In this document: positions 32,359 through 43,257 of the stretch, piece by piece
How the letters are laid out: each line of letters begins with the position of its first letter
Numbering within the stretch: the first letter of the stretch is position 1
Origin: Strongylocentrotus purpuratus
Taxonomy: Eukaryota > Echinodermata > Echinoidea > Camarodonta > Strongylocentrotidae
Reading direction: 5' to 3'
Assembly: GCF_000002235.5 (NCBI RefSeq)
Contig: NW_022145609.1
Coordinates: 11,310,774-11,374,773 of the forward strand
DNA: 64,000 nt
Made by a program: the position numbers and the translations under genes
Notes under the pieces: generated by a model
Database searches by the model: none
What the model was told of the DNA's origin: nothing
Seen by the model: the letters and a program-made list of their open reading frames with translations, nothing else

Positions 32359-35300
32359 TAGGCCAAGAGCATTAGTTTTAACATGGAAATTTATGGTAAC
32401 AAGCTGATTTTTTCAGGATAGCTCCAGGAATATGTCTAGATTAACATACTAAAAGTCCTCATAAATCCTCCTTGAGCGTTTTCCGCAATCCAAGATGGCG
32501 TCCAAAATGGCCGCCATGTCCTGAATTTCTTATAGCTCTGCAACTAGATAACCCAAATACAAAATTTAAATATCTAAATATATGTTTTTTAGCATAAGGA
32601 ACTCAATAAAATACATGTTGATAAATTCTTCAACACACAAGTAGCTATAAACCACTTTTAGTCCTTTTCGAAATCCAAAATGGCGCCCAAAATTGCCGCC
32701 ATTTCCTGTATTTCTTATAACTTTGCAACTAGATAACCCAAATACCAATTTAAATGTCTAAACATATGTTTTTCAGCATAAGGAACTCAACCAAATAGTT
32801 ATTTACAAATTTTGAAACACACAAGTGGCAGTAAAACCACTTGAGCCCTTCCGGAAATTCAAAATGGCCATTATTTCCAAATTTATCTCATTGTAAGTAG
32901 ATACGTAATGAATATAATGAAATGTCTAGACTAGAAAAGCACCATTGAAATACATATCAGTACAACAATCTGTTAATTAAAAATACCTCTTATGCATAAA
33001 GTACACACACACACACACACCAACATACACATATGGCTGCTTCCATCATCCTCAACGATATCAGACTGACAGTGTGCAACCGTGAAGAGTACTCAACATT
33101 AGATGGAACTGAAAATGTAGACACATTAGTACCAAGGTCGCTAAAGCTTTTTATACATAATGACTGTAAGAGGTGCGGTATGGATGTTGCTTTGCTGCAG
33201 CACTAGTTGGAAGTCGACTTTTTAACTGAAAGGATGAACTCAGAGAACTGCGACCAATTGCCCGTTTAATTGTATGCAGTGTGACGGTAGTCATCAAGAA
33301 CTGCTGGCCCCATAAAGGCTTTCCCGGCTCTTTTTTTTTTTACCTCGTCATGGGTGCTTCCACTGCGAATATATCAAGCAAGCCATAGTCAAGTTTCTTG
33401 TGGACCATATTGAAAGTTTTACGACTGCCCTGATGGTAGGTTGCAGAGACCGTATCACACCCTGTCACAGCTTAAAGAAACATCAGGCAATTTCTAGTGT
33501 CCCCAATGGCATGCTGAATTTCATGAATGTTGAAGACCGTGACAGGATTCTGCGGCATAGCATGTGCATATCTGTGGAAGTGGTTGCCGGAGCAAGTAGC
33601 ATGACCAGTAAATCTGTGTCCTTACCAACGGGCACCTGTTCTGACTCTGCTACTGCTTGTGCTATAGAGACAATCAGGTTTAATAGTGGCATCCGCTTCT
33701 GCCTGCCTGATACCGTTATGTATTTTGTCACGTAGACTTTGTATAAGTCTCATCTTATTGTTGCTGTAGGCAAGCTGTTTTGGTTTGTGCTTGTTGGCAT
33801 ATAATATATTATCATCAAATAAAGAGGTACATCTTTGGGCTATTCGTCTCTGCTCAGCTACCTTTGTCGAAGTTGCACTTCCATATCCATCGAACACCAC
33901 CGTCACATGAGCTCCATAATGATTAAGGGTGCAGTAGGCGACCACGGCCATCTTAAACAAAGAGACCATTTCTGGCACGTTGGATTGCTTGGAGAACGAA
34001 TTCAGCAGGAGACCCAGAGAACTCTTTGTTGGCTTCCGCAGCACCCCACATTTGAAAGGGAAAGTGCGTGGGAATATGTTCATAAGCAAAGACCGATTCC
34101 ATCTCAGTATTGTTATTCAGGACACATGTTATTCTGTTGAACAGTAGTGTTGGGTTGACTTATGTGCTTTGTCCCTGATTTTCACTCTCTTACTATTGGC
34201 ACCAATGGTCTTTATCTTGTCCTTACGATGTACGTAACTTGAATTCTGTAAACTTCCTACCATGCATTCGTTTCGGATGCCGCTACTATGCCGATTTGTA
34301 CAGGTTAATCACAATTAACAGATTAGCCAACGACGATGCCAGTTGACAAGGAGACCAGGCAATTAGTTTCGTATCAAGCAAATGGTGATGTGCCTGCAGC
34401 CATCCAACAAAGAAACATCTTTCTTTATTGTCTCTTGACCTGGTACTTTGCTGTATGTCTTTATGCTGCTCTGGTGTACCAGAGTGTACTCCGGTGAACT
34501 GTTCCAGTTCATCACAGGTAGGAACACAGTGAGGAAGTACATGAACCCACTTTAATAGCCAATGTACTGTCTGTGATTCCACGTCCACGAGTCATTTCTC
34601 TAGATGTTTTCAGCTGCCGCATCAGGAACTTTTCAATGGTCTGATCAGAAAAGTTTCCACCCCAGAATGAATCCACACAGCGGATGGTAAAATATCCCAT
34701 TTCTGCGAATTCATTTCCTGGCATAGTTTGCTCTAGAGCTTCCATCTGTTTTAAAAACAACCTGACATATTTGAACTAGGGAAGATGTCCTGCAGCATGG
34801 AAATGTTGTATCATTTCCCTTACACAGCTGAGATGGAGCTTCCAGTCCCTGTCCTTTCAGCTGGAATGAAACATTGCAGAATAGACACATAAATGTCGGA
34901 TTTACTGCAACCAAAGTTTCCCTGTCCTACTGTGTCCTGCTGCCCGTGCAATGAGTTGTGAAATGATCTGACTTTAACTGTTTGGCACACTCTTCTCAGG
35001 TCCAACAGTCACCTTCTTGTCCTGGTTGAGGAGTGCACCATACAGATTCGCTAAGTGGTCCTTATCTATGCTGTCTAAGACGCCAGGTTTACCCATCAAC
35101 ACGCCATTGAGGGCAGCTGAAGTAAGTATGTGAGCACGAAGAGAAGGGGAAATGCATGACCAGATTGCATTATGTATGACAGACCCTTTGGCGTCTCCCA
35201 TAGCTCTACAAGCATACTTCTGCCCATGACGTGGACTATATGCTGCCGAGATATGGCATGAGGAGGTGAAATCCACCAAAACGGACGATTACTTTTCCTA

Positions 35301-36546
35301 GGTCTTGAGAAGAAGCTACAATCTCTGCTGCCTTGATGTACGAGGGCTGGTTAAATGTTACTGCACATATTCTTAAGTTATATGTTTTTCACATTGTGAC
35401 TGTGCAAAGTATAGTGCCGTGTAGATGGTACTCGGATTAGAGGAGTCTAAATTTATGATGGGCAGAGTTTCAATTCTCGTACTGGTCACTCTGCATGGCC
35501 ACTTTCATGAAACCAATCCATGAAGGACAAAGCTCATGTTGCTCAGCTCAAGATGTCTATCTGTTCACGTGAGCCACACTTCCGGTGTTTATACGAAGCC
35601 ATTCCAACAATATTGGCGACAGAAATGACCTGGTCTACTAGCAGAAATGACCTGGTCTACTAGCAGAGATGACATGGAATGGGCTATTGAGGTGCATGTC
35701 CTGTTAGAAACCTTGTGACTTTTGCCTTTGCGACAGTAATTGGTACTAATGTGTCTTCATTTTCAGTTCCATCTGACGTTGAGTACTCTTTACGGTTTGC
35801 ACACTGTCAGTCTGATGAAAGCAGCCATATTTGTGCATGTGTGTGTGGATGGGTGTGTGGGTGTGTATACGTTATGTATAAGAAATATTTAATTATTTAA
35901 CGAAAGGTTTATTTGTACTGATATGTATTACAATAGTGCATTTCTTGTATAGACATTTGATTGTATTCATAACGCACCTACTTTAATACAGTGAGTTAAA
36001 TTCGAAATAATGGCCATTTTGGACGCCATTTTGAATTTCGGAAAGGGCACAATTGGTTTTACTGCCACTTGTGTGTTTCAAAATTTATTGATAAGTATTT
36101 GTTTGTGTTGCTTATGCTGAAAAAACATATATTTAGACATTTAAATTTGGTATTTGGGTTATCTAGATGCACAGTTATAAGAAATTCAGGAATGGCAGCA
36201 ATTTTGGGCGCCATTTTGGATTTCGGGAAGGGCTAAAGTGGTTTATAGCTACTTGTGTGTTTCAAAATTTATCAACATGTATTTTATTGAGTTCCTTATG
36301 CTAAAAAACATACATTTAGACATTTAAATTTTGTATTTGGGTTATCTAGTTGCAAAGTTATAAGAAAATCAGGAAATGGCGGCCATTTTGGACGCCATCT
36401 TGGATTACGGAAAACGCTCAAGGAGGATATACGAGGACTTTTAGTATGTTATTCTAGACATATTCCTGGAGCTATCCTGAAAAAAAATCAGCTTGTTACC
36501 AAACATTTCAGGTTTAAGCCTATTTTGACCTAATGCTCTTGGCCTA
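32359..36546. mobile_element. 4.2-kb DNA element with inverted repeats of about 0.8 kb
   Basis: The ends TAGGCCAAGAGCATTAG and CTAATGCTCTTGGCCTA are a perfect 17-bp inverted pair flanked by GTA at 32356-32358 and 36547-36549. Units 2, 3 and 5 have the empty site GAAGAGGTATGTTTTC. The arms match for about 0.8 kb (to about 33135 on the left and 35730 on the right) and each contains about three imperfect internal repeats of 200 bp with AAAATGGCGCCC or ATGGCGGCC cores. The centre holds a decayed minus-strand gene. The superfamily is not clear to me from the ends. Confidence 0.82.
33480..35345 (-). pseudogene. Decayed element gene with PIN/FEN-like nuclease part
   Basis: Frameshifted minus-strand frames spell one protein in order. 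From 35345: KAAEIVASSQDLGKVIVRFG then GFHLLM. About 34974-35200: RAHILTSAALNGVLMGK. About 34512-34760: EMGYFTIRCVDSFWGGNFSD, QTIEKFLMRQLKTS and TRGRGITDSTLA. About 34390-34588: FTGVHSGTPEQHKDI. About 33622-34089: VVFDGYGSATSTKVAEQRR and IRQAEADA. About 33560-33620: VPVGKDTDLLVMLLA. The VFDGY and GKDTDLLVLL-type motifs recall a PIN or FEN-like nuclease with acidic active-site residues. I recognise the architecture as a multi-copy uncharacterised family of invertebrate genomes but cannot name it. Many frame breaks mean it is inactive. Confidence 0.6.
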
Positions 36547-37390
36547 GTATGTTTTCAAGAGTTTGTTAAAAAGGTCTGTGGAATTTCTGCTTTAATGAAA
36601 GAGGGGGTATTTTCCATTCTTTTAATGCAGTTACAGTGAATGTGCGATCGCCAGCTTTGCTTTGCTAGGAATGGTAAACAGAATTGAATTTTGAGAAGAG
36701 CGAAGATTAGTGCGAAATGTGTTATGAGATGTAAAGCAATCTTTGATGTATATACATTATTGGAATATAATTTAAGTTGGAAATCACTGCATCGCTCAAT
36801 GTACTTCATTATCTAGTCATTCCAACGATAAGACCGACCCCAGATTGACTAGGGACCGAACAATGATAATCTCCAATGGCCAATGCAATTGATCAGGGGC
36901 GGCGATTTCTTTTCATGACCGGGGGGGGGGGGGGGGGGGGGGACGAAATGCGAGGAACGAGGGAGGAGTGACGTAATGAGCAAAATCGTTTTTTTTTTTT
37001 TTTTTTGGGGGGGGAGAAAAAGATCCGCATCATCACCGCCAGGGGCGGCGATCCCGGGGGGGGGGGTGGACGGGGGGACACGTCCCCCCACCCCCCTCGA
37101 TTTTTGTAGGGGGGATCTTCCCCCCCGAAAATTTGAAAAAGTGCAAAAAAATAATGTAGAGTAAATACTGACTAAAGACTTTAGCACACTATAAGGCTTT
37201 GGAGGGCCCAAGAGTGCAGCGTTTAGACAAATAAAAATACAAAAATCTTCTGGCTCGGGAGCTATGCTCCCTCGCAGAATATTCTTCAAAATGTACAAGT
37301 GAAGTGTGAAAAAAAGTGAAGTGCGAAAAAAGTACATTGTTTGTTTTTATACTATAATTTTGCTAAGGAATATAATTTTATAATACAACA

Positions 37391-37552
37391 AAACTTCAAA
37401 AACTGTGAGGGAGTAGTCACTTTCGTCTCCTTCATCCCTCTTATTCACTATGCTCACTCACTCGGACAACAAAACTTCAAAAACTGTGAGGGAGTAGTCA
37501 CTTTCGTCTCCTTCATCCCTCTCATTCACTATGCTCACTCACTCGGGCTTTG
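37391..37552. repeat. 81-bp tandem duplication
   Basis: AAACTTCAAAAACTGTGAGG at 37391 recurs at 37472 with one or two differences. 81 is a multiple of three, so a 27-residue repeat appears in translation, but nothing suggests it is coding. Confidence 0.85.
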
Positions 37553-37654
37553 GGCAGTCCACCCCCCCCTCCCGATAAAATTCAAACGTGGTTTATTTCT
37601 AATTCGTTACCAGTGACTAATTTACAAATGCTGTTGAAATGGCCTATTTCCCTG

Positions 37655-38115
37655 AGCTTCCGGTGGTTCTGTCCCCTGTACCCCACCAAGGTCCCTAAGG
37701 CAGGCCCCTGGTTGCTCAGCTGACCATAATCAAATGCCTAAATCACCTGAGCTTCCGGGGGCTCCGCCCCCTGGACCCCAACAGGGCCCTACACGGACCT
37801 CTGGATGCACATATGACCATATTCAAAAGCCTGAAACCATGAGCTTCCGAGGGCTCCACCCCTAGACCCCACCAAGGGCCCTAAGGCGCCCCTGGATGCT
37901 CATCTGATCGTAATTTAAGGCCTAAAACCGCTGAGCTTCTGGGGCTTCACCCCCTGGACCCCACTTTGATTAGTGACCTGCATGCATGTGTCACAAACAA
38001 GGTATCAAAATATGCTCATCTGACCCTTATTAAATGCCTAAAAAACTCTGAGCTTCACGGGGCTCCGCCCTTGACCCCCGCCGGGGCTTTGCCCGTGGAC
38101 CCCACGCCAATTTAC
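37655..38115. repeat. Imperfect repeats of about 100 bp inside the hAT composite
   Basis: The phrase GAGCTTCCGGGGGCTCCGCC, then CCCTGGACCCCA and a segment with CTCATCTGACC, recurs about four times with spacing near 100 bp (37655, 37755, 37840, 37935, 38045). Non-coding. Confidence 0.75.
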
Positions 38116-38710
38116 GCCCCCACCTGCTTTGCATGCTGTATCTGATCGCAAATACTTAAGCCCCCCCTAACTCCCATTTTGAAAAACGTTCCGCGGGGCC
38201 TGCATGTAACATGTAAGTGCGGTGATGATGCGGATTTTTTTCTCCCCCCCCCCCCAAAAAAAAAGATTTTGCTCATAACGTCACTCCTCCCCTGTTCCTC
38301 CTCGCATTCGTCCCCCCGGTCATGAAAAGAAATCGCCGCCCCTGATCACCGCTCTTACATGTTACATGCAGGCCCCGCGGAACGTTTTTCAAAGTGGGAG
38401 TGAGGGGGGGGGGGTGGGCTTAAGTATTTGCGATCAGATATAGATTTTTTTGCACTTTTTCAAATTTTCCGGGGGGAAGATCCCCCCTACAAAAATCGAG
38501 GGGGTGGGGGGACGTGTCCCCCCCGTCCCCCCCCCCCCCCGGGATCGCCGCCCCTGCAATTGATGGTATGGAGTCGGTTTGAAAATAATACGACAAACAT
38601 GTGACTAGACAATACACAATGTCCTCTATTGAAGCAGGGGTCAAAGAAACTGAAAATTTCAAGCATTATCAACTGTCTAAATATATTTTCTTTTTTCTAT
38701 CTTCTACCAG

Positions 38711-38809
38711 CCTTATTTGATTGTTCGAGATCCAACATGAGCGTGTCACCGACTGTCCTGTGCGACGGGATTTACCACTGCGATCACTTCGAGGACGAAT
38801 TAGCATGCA
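38711..38809 (+). CDS. LDLa-like exon, unit 4
   Basis: 99 bp, phase 1-1, acceptor CTTCTACCAG and donor GTAAGT intact. Reads FDCSRSNMSVSPTVLCDGI and HCDHFEDELAC (an S to R change). It is the partner of the CUB exon at 31819. Confidence 0.82.
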
Positions 38810-39551
38810 GTAAGTCAAAGCAAAACTGATGATATATTCTCTATGTGCAAAACATATTTTCCCCTTATTACATTTTCTTAATGCCTTCACGATTACTTTA
38901 ATGCGATTATTGTTTTTATATTTCATTTGGTTAGCAATTGACTTGCCAATTCGTTTCTATAATAGGCAAGTCATGAAAAATATGTAGAAATTAGGGTGTA
39001 GGAGTTCAAATTTCTTCTAATATTAATCAGAACCAAAAGAGGTTTTCCATAGGTTCGGAAGTATGGGGTGCTTTAGGAATGAATGTCGCACAGACTTCTA
39101 ATGAAAACCTTTAGTTAGTGCATGAGTTGCGCTTATTTGATTGTTCGAGATCCAACATGAGCGTGTCACCGACTGTCCTGTGCGATGGGATTTACCACTG
39201 CGATCACTTCGAGGACGAATTAGCATGCAGTAAGTCAAAGCAAAACTGATGATATATTCTCTATGTGCTAAACATATTTTCCCCTTATTACATTTTCTTA
39301 ATGCCTTTACGATTACTTTAATGCGATTATTGTTTTTATATTTCATTTGGTTAGCAATTGACTTGCCAATTCGTTTCTATAATAGGCAAGTCATGAAAAA
39401 TATGTAGAAATTAGGGTGTAGGAGTTCAAATTTCTTCTAATATTAATCAGAACCAAAAGAGGTTTTCCATAGGTTCGGAAGTATGGGGTGCTTTAGGAGT
39501 GAATGTCGCACAGACTTCTAATGAAAACCTTTAGTTAGTGCATGAGTTGCG
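38713..39551 (+). repeat. 420-bp tandem duplication covering the LDLa exon
   Basis: The segment beginning TTATTTGATTGTTCGAG is repeated exactly 420 bases later (38713 and 39133), with few differences. The junction is within GAGTTGCGCTTATTTG, where GCTT matches the original sequence just upstream, which suggests a microhomology or slippage event. Confidence 0.9.
39131..39229 (+). pseudogene. Extra LDLa-like exon copy without acceptor
   Basis: Carries the same LDLa coding sequence and donor as 38711-38809, but the preceding CTACCAG acceptor and pyrimidine tract were not duplicated; the upstream bases are CATGAGTTGCGC. It is therefore unlikely to be spliced as its own exon. Confidence 0.75.
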
Positions 39552-39654
39552 CTAAATTCGGTTTGAGGACGTAAACTCGTAGTGACGTTATTTTCATTAC
39601 ATAATCAAGCGTCCAATATTGTAAAAAATGAAAATGACCTTGAAAAATGTAAAG

Positions 39655-39870
39655 TAAGGAAAAGAAAGAAAGAAATGAGAAGAGAAGAAAAACGGAGAAA
39701 AAAGAAAAAGAGGGAGGGGAGGAAAGAAAGGAAAAGAAAGAAAAGAAAGAAAAGGAAAAGAAGAAAAAAGAGAAAAGGGGGAAAAAAGGGGGTGAAAGAG
39801 AGGAGAGAGGAGAGAGGGGGGAGGTAAGAGCCTGAAAGAGGAGGAGTGGGAGTAAAAGAGAGAGGGGGTT
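39655..39870 (+). repeat. Polypurine tract, unit 4
   Basis: Same A/G tract as in the other units, followed by the conserved block ending near 40130. Confidence 0.9.
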
Positions 39871-40154
39871 GTTGGGTGGAGTCGTCTCGTCGAGGGAGCA
39901 AGAAACACGGGTAAATATGTTGCTGTGTCGGGTCAGCTGTGTCGGTTTTTGCTCGATCCTCGTGTACTATATCAATGCAGAAGTTTAAAATTGGTGAGAT
40001 GTATATTGTTGGTCGGCCGACAAGTTTGTTCCCCTACGAACTGTGACTTTTTATCCGCTGTGACGACTTCGCGACTAACTACAACTACAATAATACTTGT
40101 ATTTTCTCGAAGTTTCACTTTCCTTTAAACTCAGTTAAAAAAATCAGAGGTTTA

Positions 40155-41165
40155 ACATTATCGGGGAAACTAAATTCAAACAAGGATTAAGAGTCAACAA
40201 CGGTACGACAATCGTCTTCCTTTCTCTTTATTTTGATGAAACTCCAAAAATTCCGCGCTTCGCGCAGGGGCGGGGGCGGAAACTTCATTTAATCGAGTCG
40301 AGAACGGTACAACGAATCATTTGCTTTCTCTCATACTTTTAGGAAACGTCAAAGCTTTCGCGCTTCGCGCAGAGGAGGGAAACTGAATTCAGACATTTTA
40401 GGGTTAAGAGTGGCGAACGATGCAACGAATCGTCTACTTTTTTTCTAATAATTAAAGTAAACGTCGGAGCTTCCGCGCTTCGGGGGAGAGGGAAAAACTG
40501 AATTCAGAACAATTAGGGCTTATTCAGAGTCGGAAACGGTACAACGAACCGTCTGCTTTCTCTAGTAATTTAAGGAAACGTCTAAGCTTTTCGCGCTTCG
40601 CGCGGGAAGGGGAAACTAAATTTAGAAAAGGATTAAAAGTCGAAAACGGTACAACGAATCGTCCGCTTTCTCTAATAATTTAAGGAAACGTCAAAGCTTC
40701 CGCGCAACGCGCTCAAGGGGGAAAAATTGAATTCAGATAAGGATAAAGAGTCGAGAACAGTATGACGAATCGTTTGCTTTCTCTCATACTTTAAGGAAAC
40801 GTCAAAACTTCAGCGATTCGCACGAGAGGGGGAAAACTGAATTGAGATAAGGATTAAGAGTCGAGAACAGTACATTGAATCGTTTGGTTTCTTTCATACT
40901 TTAAGGAAAGGTCAAATCTTCAGCGCTTTGCGCGAGAGGGGAAAACTGAGTTCAGAGAAATAGGGCTTATTAAGAGTCAAAAACGGTACAACGATTCGTC
41001 TGCTTTCTCTAGTAATTTAAGGAAACGTCTAAGCTTTTCGCGCTTCGCGCGGGAAGGGGGAAACTAAATTTAGACAAGGATTAAGAATCGAAAACGGTAC
41101 AACGAATCGTCTGCTTTCTCTAATAATTTAAGGAAACGTCAAAGCTTCCGCGCATCGCGCATCGA
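40155..41165. repeat. 110-bp minisatellite, unit 4 (about 9 units)
   Basis: About nine units with period near 110 bp and the same conserved blocks. It ends at ATCGATGCCGTTCC (41160), followed by the empty target site AATTAAATC used by the foldback at 3277. Confidence 0.92.
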
Positions 41166-42511
41166 TGCCGTTCCATATAATAAATTAAATCACATATAGA
41201 GTAGTTTGCTTATTCATCGAACGAGCATTCCAATGACTGACGCATATTCTGTGGACTATCGCAAGGGCTAAGGCTATGTCTTGGCTTGAAGTAACAGCAT
41301 TTGTCTTAGTATTTTTATGGAATGGCTGTTTAAATGGAACCTTAACCACGGGATTAATGCTTTCACTATTCTTCCTGTCACTTTATCGCACAGTTATGAA
41401 TATTCATGTATTAAAAGTAAAAGTAACATCTTACTTTAAATAATTCAAACAATCATTTCATGTCTATATGTGCTTTTCATTGTGTGTTTGGGCGATTTTC
41501 AAGAAAAGAGCAAATCTCCCATTAAGTTTCAACATGTGTTAGGTCTCGATCAAAGCGGCAGATCACATTATTCGTCTTCTCGACGATTTCAATGTCTAGT
41601 TCAAAATGAAGTTCTGCTTTACAAAAAAAGAAGTCGGTTGAAGAATGAGGACGTCGCAAAACAACAGCAAATCAACTAAAGTGAATGTGAATGTTCAAAT
41701 TTTACTTCAGGTCCTCATGGTCCATTTCATACCTGGGAGTGCAAATCAGATTCAAGTTAATATAACAAGCAACACCACCACCTGATGATTTATTATCTTT
41801 TCTCTAAGATTGTAAACACTTAAACAAGGCTCAGTGCCTAGGATTGATTGACCTAACACAGTTTCCGATAAGCTTTGTATATCTAAAGGGTTGTTAAACA
41901 ACATATCTTTTATGTGGTCAAATTTATCCATCATGCTACGTATATATAACACCAACAAAAATCTTATTCCAATGTTCTTGTCAACTTATTTATATTTACA
42001 TCGTTTAGCTTATCATTATCCATTATCATCAAAAGTAGGTGTGTCTACACAGTCATCAGAGTTGAAAGGCAATTCTTTAAGTAGACAAGTCCGACATATC
42101 CAATCAGCATCTGACTGAAAATTGTTATATACTGTTTAAGAACATTTTATATACTATACAGGGATACTTCTTACCCGCGATAACAATCTGCTTTGCTCTT
42201 CACAACCGTCATTATCACAGCGGATTGTTACTTTCCTGTCGTCCTTCGTAAGACTCGTAATTCTGTCATCTGATGTCCATTTTGTTTCCGTGTTTTGTAT
42301 AGAATACATGCTTTTCCCGGTAAAATCATAAATGGATAATGTAACTTTCTCGAGAGAGGCTCCCAAATTTGTCAGTGCTAGTTGACGGAGCTTATATATC
42401 AATCTTCAGTTGGCGAACCTTTCATAATCATGTATGGATGCAAAAGTCTTTTTTTTTCTTACATTAATTTTCCCCTTCTTCTCTCTCTCTTGTCTTTAAT
42501 TTTGTTAACAG

Positions 42512-42858
42512 ATAATTCAGCTACATATCTGCAGGAAGACGAATCACATTTCATAAACATGCCTTTCACCAGCACCAGCCGATTGTACAATGCATTCTTG
42601 CTACAAACAAATACTACGTATGGTTTTCGAATCGTGTTCCAATATTTGTATCTCCAGTATGATGGTGATGAAGTCCAAATAGGGACAGGTAACGATCCGT
42701 CTGACATACAGTCTGTCATCAAAACTATCCATGGATATACACAATACGTTTCTGATGATCTCTATGTAGGTACCAATGAGATGTGGTTTACTATCATAGC
42801 AACAAAGAGTTTCACCGGGTTAGAATCGACGTTGAGATCATCGCCATTGACCTATCAA
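42512..42858 (+). pseudogene. CUB-like exon, unit 5, frameshifted
   Basis: 347 bp instead of 348. Other units read CACCAGGGTTAGAATC, this one CACCGGGTTAGAATC. The 1-base loss shifts the last 20 or so codons (KSFTGLESTLRSS) and would change the phase of the donor. Either the exon is dead or this is an assembly error; the acceptor, donor and the first 95 codons are intact. Confidence 0.8.
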
Positions 42859-43257
42859 GTAAGTTTGTGATTAGTCTTGATTTGTCTTCTAATGATAATA
42901 ATAACTAGTATTTAGTACCCTGTCCACAGTAAACTAAATCAAAGCTTTTAAACAAAATGATCATACATTCATCAGAAAGGGTACATACACAATGTTTAAA
43001 AGCGATATGGAAAAGAAAAGGGCTTAACTTAACTATTTAGGGAAGAGGTATGTTTTCAAGAGTTTGTTAAATAGGTCTGTGGAATTTTCTGCTTTATAAA
43101 AGAGGGGGTATTTTCCATTCTTTGGATGTTGTTACAGTGAATGTACGATCGCCAGCTTTGCTTTGCTAGGAATGGTAAACAGAAATGAATTTCGAGAAGA
43201 GCGAAGAAGATAGTGCGAAATGTGTTATGAGATATAAAGCAATCTTTGATGTATATA

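Larger units (their letters stand above)
36894..38556. mobile_element. Composite hAT element with mixed ends
   Basis: The insertion is flanked by the 8-bp duplication CAATTGAT (36886-36893 and 38557-38564); other units have the single site TGCAATTGATGG. The left end is CAGGGGCGGCGATTTC and the right end GGGATCGCCGCCCCTG. Partners of each lie inside: CAGGGGCGGCGATCCC starts near 37042, and GAAATCGCCGCCCCTG ends near 38345. Two related elements are thus interleaved (A-left, B-left, A-right, B-right). An 8-bp duplication and a CAGGGG-type end are hAT hallmarks. No transposase is seen. Confidence 0.8.
31243..41469 (+). repeat. Tandem unit 4, with three large interruptions
   Basis: 10227 bp. Removing the 4.2-kb element, the composite hAT and the extra 420-bp duplicate leaves about 3.95 kb. 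The rest of the difference is a deletion of about 0.4-0.6 kb upstream of the CUB exon (near 31725), which removes the conserved minus-strand frame. Confidence 0.85.

Noticed and set aside
33400..33735. Plus-strand 111-codon frame opposite the nuclease-like remnant
   Set aside because: The minus strand carries the recognisable motifs; the plus frame is its shadow.
36849..37337. Proline-rich 162-codon frame and its neighbours
   Set aside because: Produced by poly(C) and poly(G) runs of the hAT composite.
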